Positions 19,142-27,253 of a stretch of 64,000 bases of DNA are shown piece after piece. Each line of letters opens with the position of its first letter. The first letter of the stretch is position 1. The position numbers and the translations under genes were made by a program. The notes below the pieces were generated by a model, which worked only from the letters and a program-made list of their open reading frames with translations, was not told the DNA's origin and searched no databases. The stretch is from Nocardia sp. XZ_19_385 (GTDB lineage: Bacteria; Actinomycetota; Actinomycetes; Mycobacteriales; Mycobacteriaceae): assembly GCF_015355755.1 (NCBI RefSeq), contig NZ_JACVEE010000001.1:1674001-1738000 (forward strand). Direction: 5' to 3'.

Positions 19142-20308
19142 TTAAGTGGTGGGGATGCGGTGGGGAACGAAGGCGGCGCCGTCGTCGGTGATCAAGCCCG
19201 CGGTCTCGCGGATGCCGAGGCCCGCGGAACTGTCCCCGACCATCCAAGCACCGAGGACCGGTCGCATATCGTCGAATTCCGGTAGCGGGTCGAGCAATTG
19301 GTAGACGAACCCTTCGGCGCCGTACACGCCGCCGGTCGCGGTTTCCAGCCCCGCGCCGACGATCGTCATATTGGCGCCTTCGCGGCCCAGTTTCGGTTTG
19401 CGAATGTATTCGGTGAGCTCATTGGGCTGATCGAGGTAGGCGGGCAACAGATTCGGGTGCCCGGGGTACATCTCCCACAGCACGGCGAGGATGGCCTTGT
19501 TGCTCAGCAGCGTCTTCCACAGCGGTTCGACCCACATGGTCGCGGGCAGGCTCGCGATCACCCGCTTACCGAAGTCGTCGTCGAGCACCCACTCCCACGG
19601 GTAGAGCTTGAAGATGGACTCGATCGGCGCCTCGGCCAGATCCACGAAACGATCCAGCTCGGTGTCGAATCCGACTTCCTCGATGGGCAGCGCGATGGTG
19701 TCGAACCCGGCTTCGGCAGCGGTCTCCTGCATGTAAGCCGTGGTGACGTTGTCCTCGCCGGAGCCATCGGCCGACGACCACGCGAAATGCAGCTGCGCCG
19801 AGGGCAGCACATCCCGCAACTCGGTCCACCGCTCGACGAGCTTCTCGTGCAACGAATTCCACTGATCGTCGCCGGGATACTGCGTGGTCAGCCAGTGCCA
19901 CTGGATGATCGCCGCCTCCAGCAGTGAGGTCGGCGTATCCGCGTTGTACTCAAGGAGTTTCGCGGGCCGGCGCGCGTCGTAGCGCAGATCGAACCGCCCG
20001 TACACGTAAGGGTCACTGCGCCGCCAGGATTCGGTGATCGGCGCCCAAGTCCATTCGGGCAGACCGAAATCCCGGAAGCGCTCGGTCAGGATCACCTGCT
20101 CGACGGCGTTGAGGCACATTGAGTGCAGTAGCTCGACATCCGCTTCCAGCGCGAGGATTTCGTCCATGTCGAACTCGTAGTGCACCGACTCGTCCCAATA
20201 CGGGCGGGGCTGGCCACTGGCATCGCGGCCGGGCGAACCGTAGACGAGGCCCTGCTCCTCGATGATCTTCTTCCATCCAGGCCTGGGCGTTCCGCGTACC
20301 CGCCGCAC
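19142..20308 (-). CDS. Glutathionylspermidine synthase-like ATP-grasp protein (YgiC/YjfC type)
   Basis: 388 residues, the usual length of the stand-alone synthetase domain. Family blocks seen: YWDESVHYEFDMDEI, YGRFDLRYD, LLEYNADTPTSLLEAAIIQW, FKLYPWEW, EMYPGHPNLLPAY and KPKLGREGANM. The family contains the C-terminal ligase half of E. coli Gss and the stand-alone YgiC/YjfC proteins, which do not make glutathionylspermidine. The organism uses mycothiol, so the true substrate is unlikely to be glutathione. The start GTG shares its G with the TAG stop of the upstream DUF1190-like gene (TAGTG), giving tight coupling. Likely an ATP-dependent amide ligase on an unknown peptide or polyamine. Confidence 0.85.
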   Translation of the reverse strand: MRRVRGTPRPGWKKIIEEQGLVYGSPGRDASGQPRPYWDESVHYEFDMDEILALEADVELLHSMCLNAVEQVILTERFRDFGLPEWTWAPITESWRRSDPYVYGRFDLRYDARRPAKLLEYNADTPTSLLEAAIIQWHWLTTQYPGDDQWNSLHEKLVERWTELRDVLPSAQLHFAWSSADGSGEDNVTTAYMQETAAEAGFDTIALPIEEVGFDTELDRFVDLAEAPIESIFKLYPWEWVLDDDFGKRVIASLPATMWVEPLWKTLLSNKAILAVLWEMYPGHPNLLPAYLDQPNELTEYIRKPKLGREGANMTIVGAGLETATGGVYGAEGFVYQLLDPLPEFDDMRPVLGAWMVGDSSAGLGIRETAGLITDDGAAFVPHRIPTT

Positions 20309-20943
20309 TAGGACCCCCCGCCCGAGCTCTTGCTGCCGAGCCCGCCGCGCTGCACCGTGGTGCCGCTCTTGGTTTTGATCTCCGCGCCCTTGGGTTTGAC
20401 GGTGCTGCCGCCGGCGGGCGCCTGCCCGATGGTCGGTGTGCCCCCGTAGTAGTAGCGATACTGCGGCCAGCCGCCGAGGATGATCAGCCCGCCGAGTCCG
20501 CCGTGCCAGCCGTCGTTGTCGCTGAAGTTCTGCCGGCCGGGACCGCACTTGTCGTCGGGGACGACGACTTCCTTGCCGTTCTGATCGATCTGCACGCAGG
20601 ACGCGGTGACCTGGTCGGGCTTGTTGACAGCCTTGTAGACCAGGTATCCGCCGCCGACGAGCCCGGCGACGCCGACGACGGCGACGCTGCCCATCAGTAC
20701 GCGTTTGCGGGTCTTCTTCTTGGCTGCCTCGGCGGCTTCGGCCGCGCGGCGCTCCTGATCGGCCTTCTTGCGCGCCTTGTCCCGGGCGCGCGACTCGGCC
20801 ACGGTCGGCGGGCGCGGCTGGGTACGGCCGGGTTCCTGGCGCTGAATGCTGCCGAACCGGGGTTCCTCGGGTGGCAGCGCGAGTTCGGGGCGCTGCGGTT
20901 CCGTCTTGTCCGGCTCACCGTCGCCCGGGTTTTGCGTGCTCAC
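20308..20943 (-). CDS. Single-span protein resembling DUF1190 (YgiB/YjfM)
   Basis: 211 residues. A charged Arg/Lys/Glu/Ala-rich helix (about 45-90) leads into one membrane helix (VLMGSVAVVGVAGLVGGGYLV). A domain follows with SCVQIDQNGKEVVVPDDKCG, GWPQYRYYYGG and a tail of Thr/Gly/Ser ending RGGLGSKSSGGGS. The Tyr-rich turn and RGG-F/L-GS tail are reminiscent of enterobacterial YgiB/YjfM (DUF1190), the partner of YgiC/YjfC; similarity is by pattern only. The GTG at 20943 is 14 bp after the acyP stop. First gene of the DUF1190-like/GspS-like/DUF350/EEP set. Confidence 0.7.
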   Translation of the reverse strand: MSTQNPGDGEPDKTEPQRPELALPPEEPRFGSIQRQEPGRTQPRPPTVAESRARDKARKKADQERRAAEAAEAAKKKTRKRVLMGSVAVVGVAGLVGGGYLVYKAVNKPDQVTASCVQIDQNGKEVVVPDDKCGPGRQNFSDNDGWHGGLGGLIILGGWPQYRYYYGGTPTIGQAPAGGSTVKPKGAEIKTKSGTTVQRGGLGSKSSGGGS

Positions 20944-20956
20944 CGATCCGCCCTCA

Positions 20957-21232
20957 CTACCGCTCCTCGAATCCGGACATATCACCCCGCGCGGGCTCCC
21001 AGCTTTCCACAACCAGGGTCACCCGGCCAGGTGTTTCACCGGAACGCAACAGGCCGAGCAACTTCTCCCCGGCCGCCCGCGATCCTTCGGCGATGACATG
21101 GACGCGTCCGTCCCGCGAATTGCGGGCATACCCGCTCAGCCCGAGTTCCAGTGCGCGGGAGCGGGTCCACCAGCGGAACCCGACTCCCTGCACCGTGCCG
21201 TGCACCCACGCGCTCAGCCGGACGCCGTCCAT
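20957..21232 (-). CDS. acyP: Acylphosphatase
   Basis: 91 residues with the acylphosphatase signature GTVQGVGFRWWTRSRALELG (active-site Arg in GFRWW) and YARNSRDGRVHVIAEG (active-site Asn). It hydrolyses carboxyl-phosphate bonds in the cytosol. Its ATG directly follows the TAG of the OsmC gene. In mycobacteria acyP lies between smc and the OsmC gene, the same order that is seen here after removing the inserted block. Confidence 0.92.
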   Translation of the reverse strand: MDGVRLSAWVHGTVQGVGFRWWTRSRALELGLSGYARNSRDGRVHVIAEGSRAAGEKLLGLLRSGETPGRVTLVVESWEPARGDMSGFEER

Positions 21233-21658
21233 CTAGGCGTCGACGTCGAAGTTCAGGTTGACCTTGGTGCCCGCCTTCAGGGTCCGCCCGACGGTGCACG
21301 CCTTGTCGATCGCGCGCTGCACCGCGACCAGCAGCCGGTCCCGGGTGGCGTCGTCGAGTTCGCTGAGGTCGAGTTCGAACTGCTCGTCCAGCTGCGGGTA
21401 GACCTCGTTCTCCCGGTCGGCGTCGCCGGAGACGCGGATGGTCGCGTCGAAGTTGTCGCCGAGGCGGCGCGAGAGCGTGAAGTCCGCGCTCAGACCGGAG
21501 CAGCCGGCCAGCGCGATCTTCAGCAGCTCACCCGGGGTGAACGCGCCGGGCACGCCCTGGCTCGCGATCAGCACTTCCGCGCCGCGCGAGCTGCGGCCGG
21601 TGTAGGCCCGGGTACCTGTGCGTTCGACCCACAGGGTGGTCGGGGTTTCTTCAGCCAT
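21233..21658 (-). CDS. OsmC-family peroxiredoxin
   Basis: 141 residues of the OsmC/Ohr fold. The two redox cysteines are in LAGCSGLSADF and DKACTVGRTLKAG, the positions used to reduce organic hydroperoxides. The ATG at 21658 has AGGA 8 bases upstream, better than the GTG two codons earlier. Upstream neighbour of acyP, adjacent stop-to-start, so one transcript. Corresponds to mycobacterial Rv2923c. Confidence 0.88.
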   Translation of the reverse strand: MAEETPTTLWVERTGTRAYTGRSSRGAEVLIASQGVPGAFTPGELLKIALAGCSGLSADFTLSRRLGDNFDATIRVSGDADRENEVYPQLDEQFELDLSELDDATRDRLLVAVQRAIDKACTVGRTLKAGTKVNLNFDVDA

Positions 21659-21730
21659 GGTCACGATCCTGCCATCTCGTCGAGGTCATCCAGTGCACGC
21701 GTAGGAACGTCGGCCAGAACTGACACATTC

Positions 21731-22465
21731 CTATTCCTGAAACCGGTACCCCATCCCGGCCTCGGTGAGCAAGTGCTTGGGGTGCGCGGGATCGTCCTCG
21801 AGCTTGCGCCGCAACTGCGCCAGATACACCCGCAGATAATGGGTTTCGGTCGCGTAGGCCGGTCCCCACACCTCGCGCAGCAGCTCCTTGCGCCCGACGA
21901 GCTTGCCGCGATTGCGGACCAGCATCTCGAGCATGCCCCACTCGGTGGGCGTCAGATGCACGGCGGCGCCGTTCTTGGTGACCTTCTTCAAGGCCAGGTC
22001 GACCGTGAACGACGCGGTCTCGACCACGGGTTCGTGCGTTCCCGGATCGCCCGCGCCGCGGCGCACCGCGGCCCGGAGCCGAGCCAGCAGTTCGTCCATG
22101 CCGAAGGGTTTGGTCACGTAGTCGTCGGCGCCCGCGTCCAGCGCTTCGACCTTGTCGGCGGAGTCGGTGCGAGCCGACAGCACGATCACCGGCGTCGAGG
22201 TCCAGCCACGCAAGCCGGCGAGCACATCGATCCCGTCGATGTCGGGCAGGCCGAGGTCGAGGATCACCACATCGGGATGTTTGTCGGCGGCGATGCGCAA
22301 GGCTGCCGTGCCGGTGCCCGCGGTCATCACCTCGTAGCCGCGCACCGACAGGTTGATGCGCAGGGCGCGCACGATCTGCGGTTCGTCGTCGACGACCAGT
22401 ACCTTGGTCGGCGGCGGCGCCGCGGTCTTGTCTGTCATCGCGAGTCCACTCACCTCTGTCGTCAT
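21731..22465 (-). CDS. kdpE: Response regulator KdpE
   Basis: 244 residues, OmpR/PhoB class. Receiver: acidic pair VVDDEPQ, phospho-acceptor in VVILDLGLPDIDG and the lysine in YVTKPFG. C-terminal winged helix: LTPTEWGMLEMLVRNRGKLVGRKEL and the THYLRVYLAQLRRKLEDDP recognition part. The start overlaps the kdpD stop (ATGA), so the pair is co-translated. It activates the divergent kdpFABC operon under K+ limitation or osmotic stress. Confidence 0.95.
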   Translation of the reverse strand: MTTEVSGLAMTDKTAAPPPTKVLVVDDEPQIVRALRINLSVRGYEVMTAGTGTAALRIAADKHPDVVILDLGLPDIDGIDVLAGLRGWTSTPVIVLSARTDSADKVEALDAGADDYVTKPFGMDELLARLRAAVRRGAGDPGTHEPVVETASFTVDLALKKVTKNGAAVHLTPTEWGMLEMLVRNRGKLVGRKELLREVWGPAYATETHYLRVYLAQLRRKLEDDPAHPKHLLTEAGMGYRFQE

Positions 22466-25020
22466 TGCCGGTTCCTTGCCGCGCGGACCGAGCCGCCGCG
22501 CAGCTCCACGAACTCGCCGGTGGCGGCCGCGGCCGAACTGTCGTCCGCGGGCAGGTCCACCAGCATGGTCAAGCCGCCGCCCGGGGTCGGTTCGGCGTGC
22601 ACTGTGCCACCCATCGCCTCCACGAAGCCGCGCACCACGGACAGTCCGAGGCCGACACCGGTGGTGTTGTCGCGGTCGCCGAGGCGCTGAAACGGTTCGA
22701 ACAACTGCTCTTCGCTGCCGGGCGCGACCCCTGGTCCGGTGTCCACCACCGCGATCGACACCCGGTTGCCGGTGGTTTCCGCGGTCACCCGGACCGGAGT
22801 GTCCCGGGGCGAGTGCCGCAGCGCGTTGTCGACGAGGTTGGCCAGCACACGCTCCAGCAGACCTGGGTCGGCGCGTACCGACACCTCGCCGACCTCCACC
22901 CGCACCCGATTCATCGCCGCCCGGCGCAGACCGCGCGCGCCCATGCCGACGCTCACCAGCGCCCGATGCGCCACCTCGTCCATGTACACCTGCCGCAGTT
23001 GCGGTGTCACCACCCCGACTGCGAGGCGGGACGAATCGAGCAGGTTGCCGACCAGCGCGGTCAGCTGGTCCACGGATTCCTCGATGGTTTCCAGCAATTC
23101 GGCGGTGTCCTCGGTGGAGAACTCGATGTCGTCGCTGCGCAGGCTCGACACCGCGGCCTTCGCCCCGGCGAGCGGCGTGCGCAGATCGTGGCTGACCGCG
23201 GAGAGCAGCGCCCGCCGCAACCGGTCCGCTTCCAGCAACGCCGCGGCGGCACCGGCCTCCTCGGCGAGCCGCGCCTGGCGCACCAACGCGGCCGCCTGGT
23301 TGGCCACCGCGTTGAGCACGGGCCGGTCGCCGGATTCGATCGTCCGCCCGGACAACAGCAGCAAGCTGGACGCGTCACCGGCCTCGATCGTGGTGTCCGC
23401 GTCGGTAACCCGTTGCGGCGGGTTCTCCCCGGTCCCGGCGATCACCCGGTCACCGCACAGCATGCTCACCGACTTCTGTCCGTAGGTCTCGCGGATCTGT
23501 TCCAGCAACTTCGGCAGGTCCGCGCCGTAGAGCACCGCGCCGGAGAACATGGTCAGCAGTTCGGCCTGCCGCGACGCCTTGCGCGCCTGCCGGGTCTGCT
23601 TCGCGGACACCTCGACCAGCGCCGCCACCGCCACCGCCACGATGAGCAGCACCGCAACAGTGACGAAGCTGTCCGGCTCGGAGATGGTGAGGCTGTACCG
23701 GGGCGGGGCGAAGAACCAGTTCAACAGCATCCCGGACAGCAGGGCCGAAAACACCGCGGGCACAACGCCGCCCAGCAGTGCGACCGCTACGACCCCGACG
23801 AAGAACAGGGCGCTGAGCCCACCGAGTTCCAGGACGCGATCGAGCAGCATGCAGATCCCGCAGACCAGCAACGGGATCAGCAACGCGCCGATCCACGCGG
23901 TCACCGGTTGCTTCGCGGAGAACGGCAACCGTCGAGCGCCGGAGTTGGCTTGCTCGTGCGTCACCATGTGCACGTCGATCTTGCCGGAGCGCTGCACCAC
24001 CGCCGAGCCGATGCCCTCGTCGAAGATCCGCGCCCAGCGCGAGCGCCGCGAGGTGCCCAGCACCAGCTGTGTGGCATTCACCTCACGCGCGAATTCCAGC
24101 AGCGCCGTGGGCACATCGTCGCCGGTCACGGTGTGCAGGCTGGAGTTCAAACTCGCCGCCAGCTCGCGCAGCCGGTGCAACCGCTCGGTCGACACCCCGG
24201 CCAGACCGTCGCCGCGCACCACATGCACCAGCACCAGATCGGCGCTCGATTTCGTCGCGATGCGACTGGCGCGACGGACCACCGTCTCCGATTCCGGGCC
24301 GCCGGTCACCGCGACGACAACGCGTTCGCGGGCCTCCCACAGCTCCGTGATCTTGTGGTCCGCGCGGTATTTCGCCAGCGCGGAATCCACCTGATCGGCC
24401 AGCCACAGCAGCGCCAATTCCCTTAGCGCGGTGAGATTTCCGGGCCGGAAGTAATTCCGCAGCGCCGCGTCGACCTTCTCGGCCTTGTAGACGTTGCCGT
24501 GGGACATCCTGCGCCGCAACGCTTCCGGCGTGATGTCGACCAGTTCGACCTGATCCGCCCCGCGCACCACCGCGTCCGGCACGGTTTCCTGCTGCTGGAT
24601 GCCGGTGATCTGCTCGACCACATCGTTGAGGCTCTCCAGGTGCTGCACATTGACGGTGGACACCACGTCGATGCCCGCCGCGAGTAGCTCTTCCACGTCC
24701 TGCCAGCGCTTTTCGTGCTCGCTGCCGGGCGCGTTGGTGTGCGCGAGCTCGTCGACGAGCACCACCTGCGGGTGGCGGGCCAGCACCGCCTCGACATCGA
24801 GCTCGGGTAGTTCGGTGCCGCGATAGGACACCAGCTTCGGCGGGATCCGCTCCAAACCCTCCAGCAGTCCGGCGGTCTTGGGACGCCCGTGCGTCTCGAC
24901 CACCGCGGCCACCACGTCGCGGCCGCGTTCCAGCCGCCGATGCGCCTCGCCGAGCATGGCGTAGGTCTTGCCCACGCCCGGCGCCGCGCCGAGGTAGATC
25001 CGAAGTTGACCGCGTTTCAC
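22462..25020 (-). CDS. kdpD: Sensor histidine kinase KdpD
   Basis: 852 residues. The N-terminal KdpD domain has GAAPGVGKTYAML (Walker A) and VVLVDELAHTNAPG. A universal-stress-protein-like domain follows (about 225-370), then four membrane helices (about 375-480), a GAF-like region and the kinase core. The core has H-box SAVSHDLRTPLAGA, N-box NLVDNALRHSP, DTGPGVAPG and GVGLGLSVVRGF. The start is GTG (VKRGQLRIYLGAAPGVGKT), matching the mycobacterial N-terminus; the frame is open 80 codons further but that includes a small ORF in another frame. This GTG overlaps the stop of that 42-codon ORF. Senses K+ and cell-envelope status. Confidence 0.94.
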   Translation of the reverse strand: MKRGQLRIYLGAAPGVGKTYAMLGEAHRRLERGRDVVAAVVETHGRPKTAGLLEGLERIPPKLVSYRGTELPELDVEAVLARHPQVVLVDELAHTNAPGSEHEKRWQDVEELLAAGIDVVSTVNVQHLESLNDVVEQITGIQQQETVPDAVVRGADQVELVDITPEALRRRMSHGNVYKAEKVDAALRNYFRPGNLTALRELALLWLADQVDSALAKYRADHKITELWEARERVVVAVTGGPESETVVRRASRIATKSSADLVLVHVVRGDGLAGVSTERLHRLRELAASLNSSLHTVTGDDVPTALLEFAREVNATQLVLGTSRRSRWARIFDEGIGSAVVQRSGKIDVHMVTHEQANSGARRLPFSAKQPVTAWIGALLIPLLVCGICMLLDRVLELGGLSALFFVGVVAVALLGGVVPAVFSALLSGMLLNWFFAPPRYSLTISEPDSFVTVAVLLIVAVAVAALVEVSAKQTRQARKASRQAELLTMFSGAVLYGADLPKLLEQIRETYGQKSVSMLCGDRVIAGTGENPPQRVTDADTTIEAGDASSLLLLSGRTIESGDRPVLNAVANQAAALVRQARLAEEAGAAAALLEADRLRRALLSAVSHDLRTPLAGAKAAVSSLRSDDIEFSTEDTAELLETIEESVDQLTALVGNLLDSSRLAVGVVTPQLRQVYMDEVAHRALVSVGMGARGLRRAAMNRVRVEVGEVSVRADPGLLERVLANLVDNALRHSPRDTPVRVTAETTGNRVSIAVVDTGPGVAPGSEEQLFEPFQRLGDRDNTTGVGLGLSVVRGFVEAMGGTVHAEPTPGGGLTMLVDLPADDSSAAAATGEFVELRGGSVRAARNRQ

Positions 25021-25145
25021 TGATCCATCATTGCGCGTCGCCGGGTCGATCGGCTCGCGCGCATCGACCCGCGTGTTTCGAGCCCGCGAATGATCAGCGC
25101 ACAAGCGATGAACCCGGCGAGCACGGCGATGGTGACAGCTGACAC
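25017..25145 (-). CDS. 42-residue membrane miniprotein coupled to kdpD
   Basis: Start GTG with AGAGGGG six bases upstream. Residues 2-20 form one hydrophobic helix (SAVTIAVLAGFIACALIIRG), followed by a very basic tail (RGSMRASRSTRRRAMM). The TGA overlaps the GTG start of kdpD, the classical arrangement for translational coupling. The Shine-Dalgarno sequence is stronger than the one before kdpD itself. KdpF-like size and topology, but a different tail. No family assignment is possible from memory. Probably inserts with the tail in the cytoplasm next to KdpD. Confidence 0.55.
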   Translation of the reverse strand: MSAVTIAVLAGFIACALIIRGLETRGSMRASRSTRRRAMMDQ

Positions 25146-25229
25146 AACGAACCCCTCTGAACAATCCGACCTGGTGAGCACTCCACTGTCGGGCCCGGTG
25201 GGCGAGTTGCCCAGGATCTTTACGGTGTG

Positions 25230-25300
25230 TTGACGAATTGTCCTCGAACTTTGACGGCATCCTTTCAGCTATCTCGACCCGGGTGTCAAGAAATCGTCAA
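25230..25300. promoter_or_regulatory. Candidate KdpE operator region between kdpD and kdpFABC
   Basis: TTGAC half-sites: plus strand at 25230 and 25251 (21 bp apart) and minus strand at 25285-25289 and 25296-25300 (exactly 11 bp apart). An 11-bp direct-repeat period is the rule for OmpR/PhoB-type regulators, and KdpE is one. The region is the only non-coding DNA between the two divergent operons (25146-25414). No confident -10/-35 pair was found. Confidence 0.4.
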
Positions 25301-25414
25301 TGCGCGCGGGCACGGCGCTAAGGACTCGTCAGGACACCCGGCCGGGACGCCTGCAACGGCTTGACTCGCCCTGGCGCGCTCCCCTCCGGAGCGCGAATGG
25401 AGGTTGTGGAATTC

Positions 25415-25498
25415 ATGTCTGTCGTGGTGTTCACGGTGGTCACCGTGGCGGTTTTCGCGCTGCTCGGCCTGATCCAGCGCGGGGTGGAACGGCTGTGA
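25415..25498 (+). CDS. 27-residue membrane miniprotein upstream of kdpF
   Basis: ATG with GGAGG about 11 bases upstream. The product is a single hydrophobic helix VVVFTVVTVAVFALLGLIQR followed by GVERL. Its stop overlaps the kdpF start as GTGA. It is shaped like KdpF but ends in a charged VERL motif. I recall similarly placed tiny ORFs in other actinobacterial kdp operons, but cannot confirm. Probably a membrane subunit or regulator of the Kdp pump. Confidence 0.6.
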   Translation: MSVVVFTVVTVAVFALLGLIQRGVERL

Positions 25499-25581
25499 TC
25501 GCGAATCTGATCGGTCTGATTCTGGCCATCGGCGTCGCGATCTACATGGTCGCGGCCCTGCTCTTCCCCGAGAGGTTCTAG
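25495..25581 (+). CDS. kdpF: Potassium-transporting ATPase subunit KdpF
   Basis: 28 residues: one membrane helix (LIGLILAIGVAIYMVAALLF) ending in the characteristic PERF. KdpF stabilises the KdpABC complex. The GTG start overlaps the upstream mini-ORF stop; the kdpA GTG follows the TAG directly. Size and C-terminus match mycobacterial KdpF (ends PEKF). Confidence 0.85.
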   Translation: MIANLIGLILAIGVAIYMVAALLFPERF

Positions 25582-27252
25582 GTGAACACGACTACCGCGG
25601 GGATCGTCTTCCTCGCTTCGCTGGTCCTCGCGCTCGTCCTGGTGCACAAGCCGTTCGGCGACTACATGTACCGGGTCTACAACAGCAGCAAGCACTCTCG
25701 TGCGGAGCGCGTCGTCTACCGCCTGATCGGCGTGCAACCCGAGGTCGAGCAGACCTGGCCGGTGTACGCGCGCAGCGTGCTCGCCTTCTCCGCGATCAGC
25801 GTCTTCTTCCTCTACTTCTTCCTGCTGCTGCAGGGCCACCTGCCCTGGCATCTCGACGACCCCGGCACCCCGATGACGGCCGGACTGGCATGGAACACCG
25901 CGATCAGTTTCGTGACGAACACGAACTGGCAGAACTACGCGGGCGAATCCACCCTGGGCCACCTGGTGCAGATGGGCGGGCTGGCGGTACAGAACTTCGT
26001 GTCGGCCGCGGTCGGTATGTCCGTGGCGATGGCGCTGGTGCGCGGTTTCGCGCGCCGGCACACCGGGGAACTCGGCAACTTCTGGGTGGACCTGGTGCGC
26101 GGCACCTTGCGCATCCTGCTGCCGATCGCGTTTGTGTCCGCGCTCGTGCTGGTCGCGGGCGGTGTCGTCCAGAACTTCCACCTGCACGATCAGGTGGCCC
26201 AAACCCTCGGCGGCGCAACGCAGACCATTCCGGGCGGCCCGGTGGCCAGCCAGGAGGTGATCAAGGAGCTCGGCACCAACGGCGGCGGCTTCTACAACAC
26301 CAACTCCGCGCACCCGTTCGAGAACCCGGACACCTGGATCAACTGGATCGAGATCTTCCTGATTCTGCTGATCAGCTTCTCGCTGCCGCGCACCTTCGGC
26401 CGCATGGTCGGCTCACCCAAGCAGGGGTACGCGATCGCGGCGGTGATGGGCACCCTCGCGCTGCTGAGCGTGACGCTGATGAACGTCTTCCAGTTGCAGC
26501 ACCACGGCACCGTGCCGACCGCGGCCGGCGCCGCGATGGAGGGCGTGGAACAGCGCTTCGGCGTATCGAATTCAGCCACCTTCGCCTCGGCGACCACGTT
26601 GACCTCCACCGGTGCGGTGGACTCGTTCCACGATTCCTACACCAGCCTCGGCGGCATGATGGCGATGTTCAACATGCAACTCGGCGAAATCGCGCCCGGC
26701 GGTGTGGGTTCCGGGCTCTACGGCATGCTGATCCTCGCGGTCATCACGGTGTTCATCGCCGGGCTGATGGTCGGGCGGACGCCGGAGTATCTGGGTAAGA
26801 AGATCACGCCGCGCGAAATCAAGCTCGCCGCTGCGTATTTCCTGATCAGCCCGCTGATCGTGCTGGTGGGGACGGCCGTTGCGATGGCTATGCCCGGGCA
26901 GCGGGCGGCGATGCTGAACTCCGGACCGCACGGGCTCTCGGAAGTGTTGTACGCCTTCATCTCCGCGGCGAACAACAACGGTTCGGCGTTCGCGGGCCTG
27001 TCCGCCAACACCGACTGGTACAACACCGCGCTCGGGCTGGCCATGGCCTTCGGCCGGTTCCTGCCCATCATCTTCGTGCTCGCCCTGGCCGGTTCGCTGG
27101 CCCAGCAGGGCCAGACCCCCGAGTCGATCGGGACGCTGCCCACGCACCGGCCGCAGTTCGTCGGCATGGTCGTCGGAGTCACGTTCATCCTGGTCGCGCT
27201 CACCTTCCTGCCCGCGCTCGCGCTCGGGCCGCTCGCCGAGGGAATCCACTGA
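25582..27252 (+). CDS. kdpA: Potassium-transporting ATPase KdpA (K+ channel subunit)
   Basis: 556 residues, about ten membrane helices, superfamily of K+ transporters. Selectivity-loop segments visible: [34 protein letters not shown], and [16 protein letters not shown]. It forms the K+-selective path and passes ions to KdpB. The GTG start is immediately after the kdpF stop. High-affinity uptake for K+ starvation. Confidence 0.95.
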   Translation: MNTTTAGIVFLASLVLALVLVHKPFGDYMYRVYNSSKHSRAERVVYRLIGVQPEVEQTWPVYARSVLAFSAISVFFLYFFLLLQGHLPWHLDDPGTPMTAGLAWNTAISFVTNTNWQNYAGESTLGHLVQMGGLAVQNFVSAAVGMSVAMALVRGFARRHTGELGNFWVDLVRGTLRILLPIAFVSALVLVAGGVVQNFHLHDQVAQTLGGATQTIPGGPVASQEVIKELGTNGGGFYNTNSAHPFENPDTWINWIEIFLILLISFSLPRTFGRMVGSPKQGYAIAAVMGTLALLSVTLMNVFQLQHHGTVPTAAGAAMEGVEQRFGVSNSATFASATTLTSTGAVDSFHDSYTSLGGMMAMFNMQLGEIAPGGVGSGLYGMLILAVITVFIAGLMVGRTPEYLGKKITPREIKLAAAYFLISPLIVLVGTAVAMAMPGQRAAMLNSGPHGLSEVLYAFISAANNNGSAFAGLSANTDWYNTALGLAMAFGRFLPIIFVLALAGSLAQQGQTPESIGTLPTHRPQFVGMVVGVTFILVALTFLPALALGPLAEGIH

Positions 27253-27253
27253 A

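Noticed and set aside
22465..24426. Long plus-strand frame opposite kdpD
   Set aside because: Shadow; kdpD motifs are on the minus strand.
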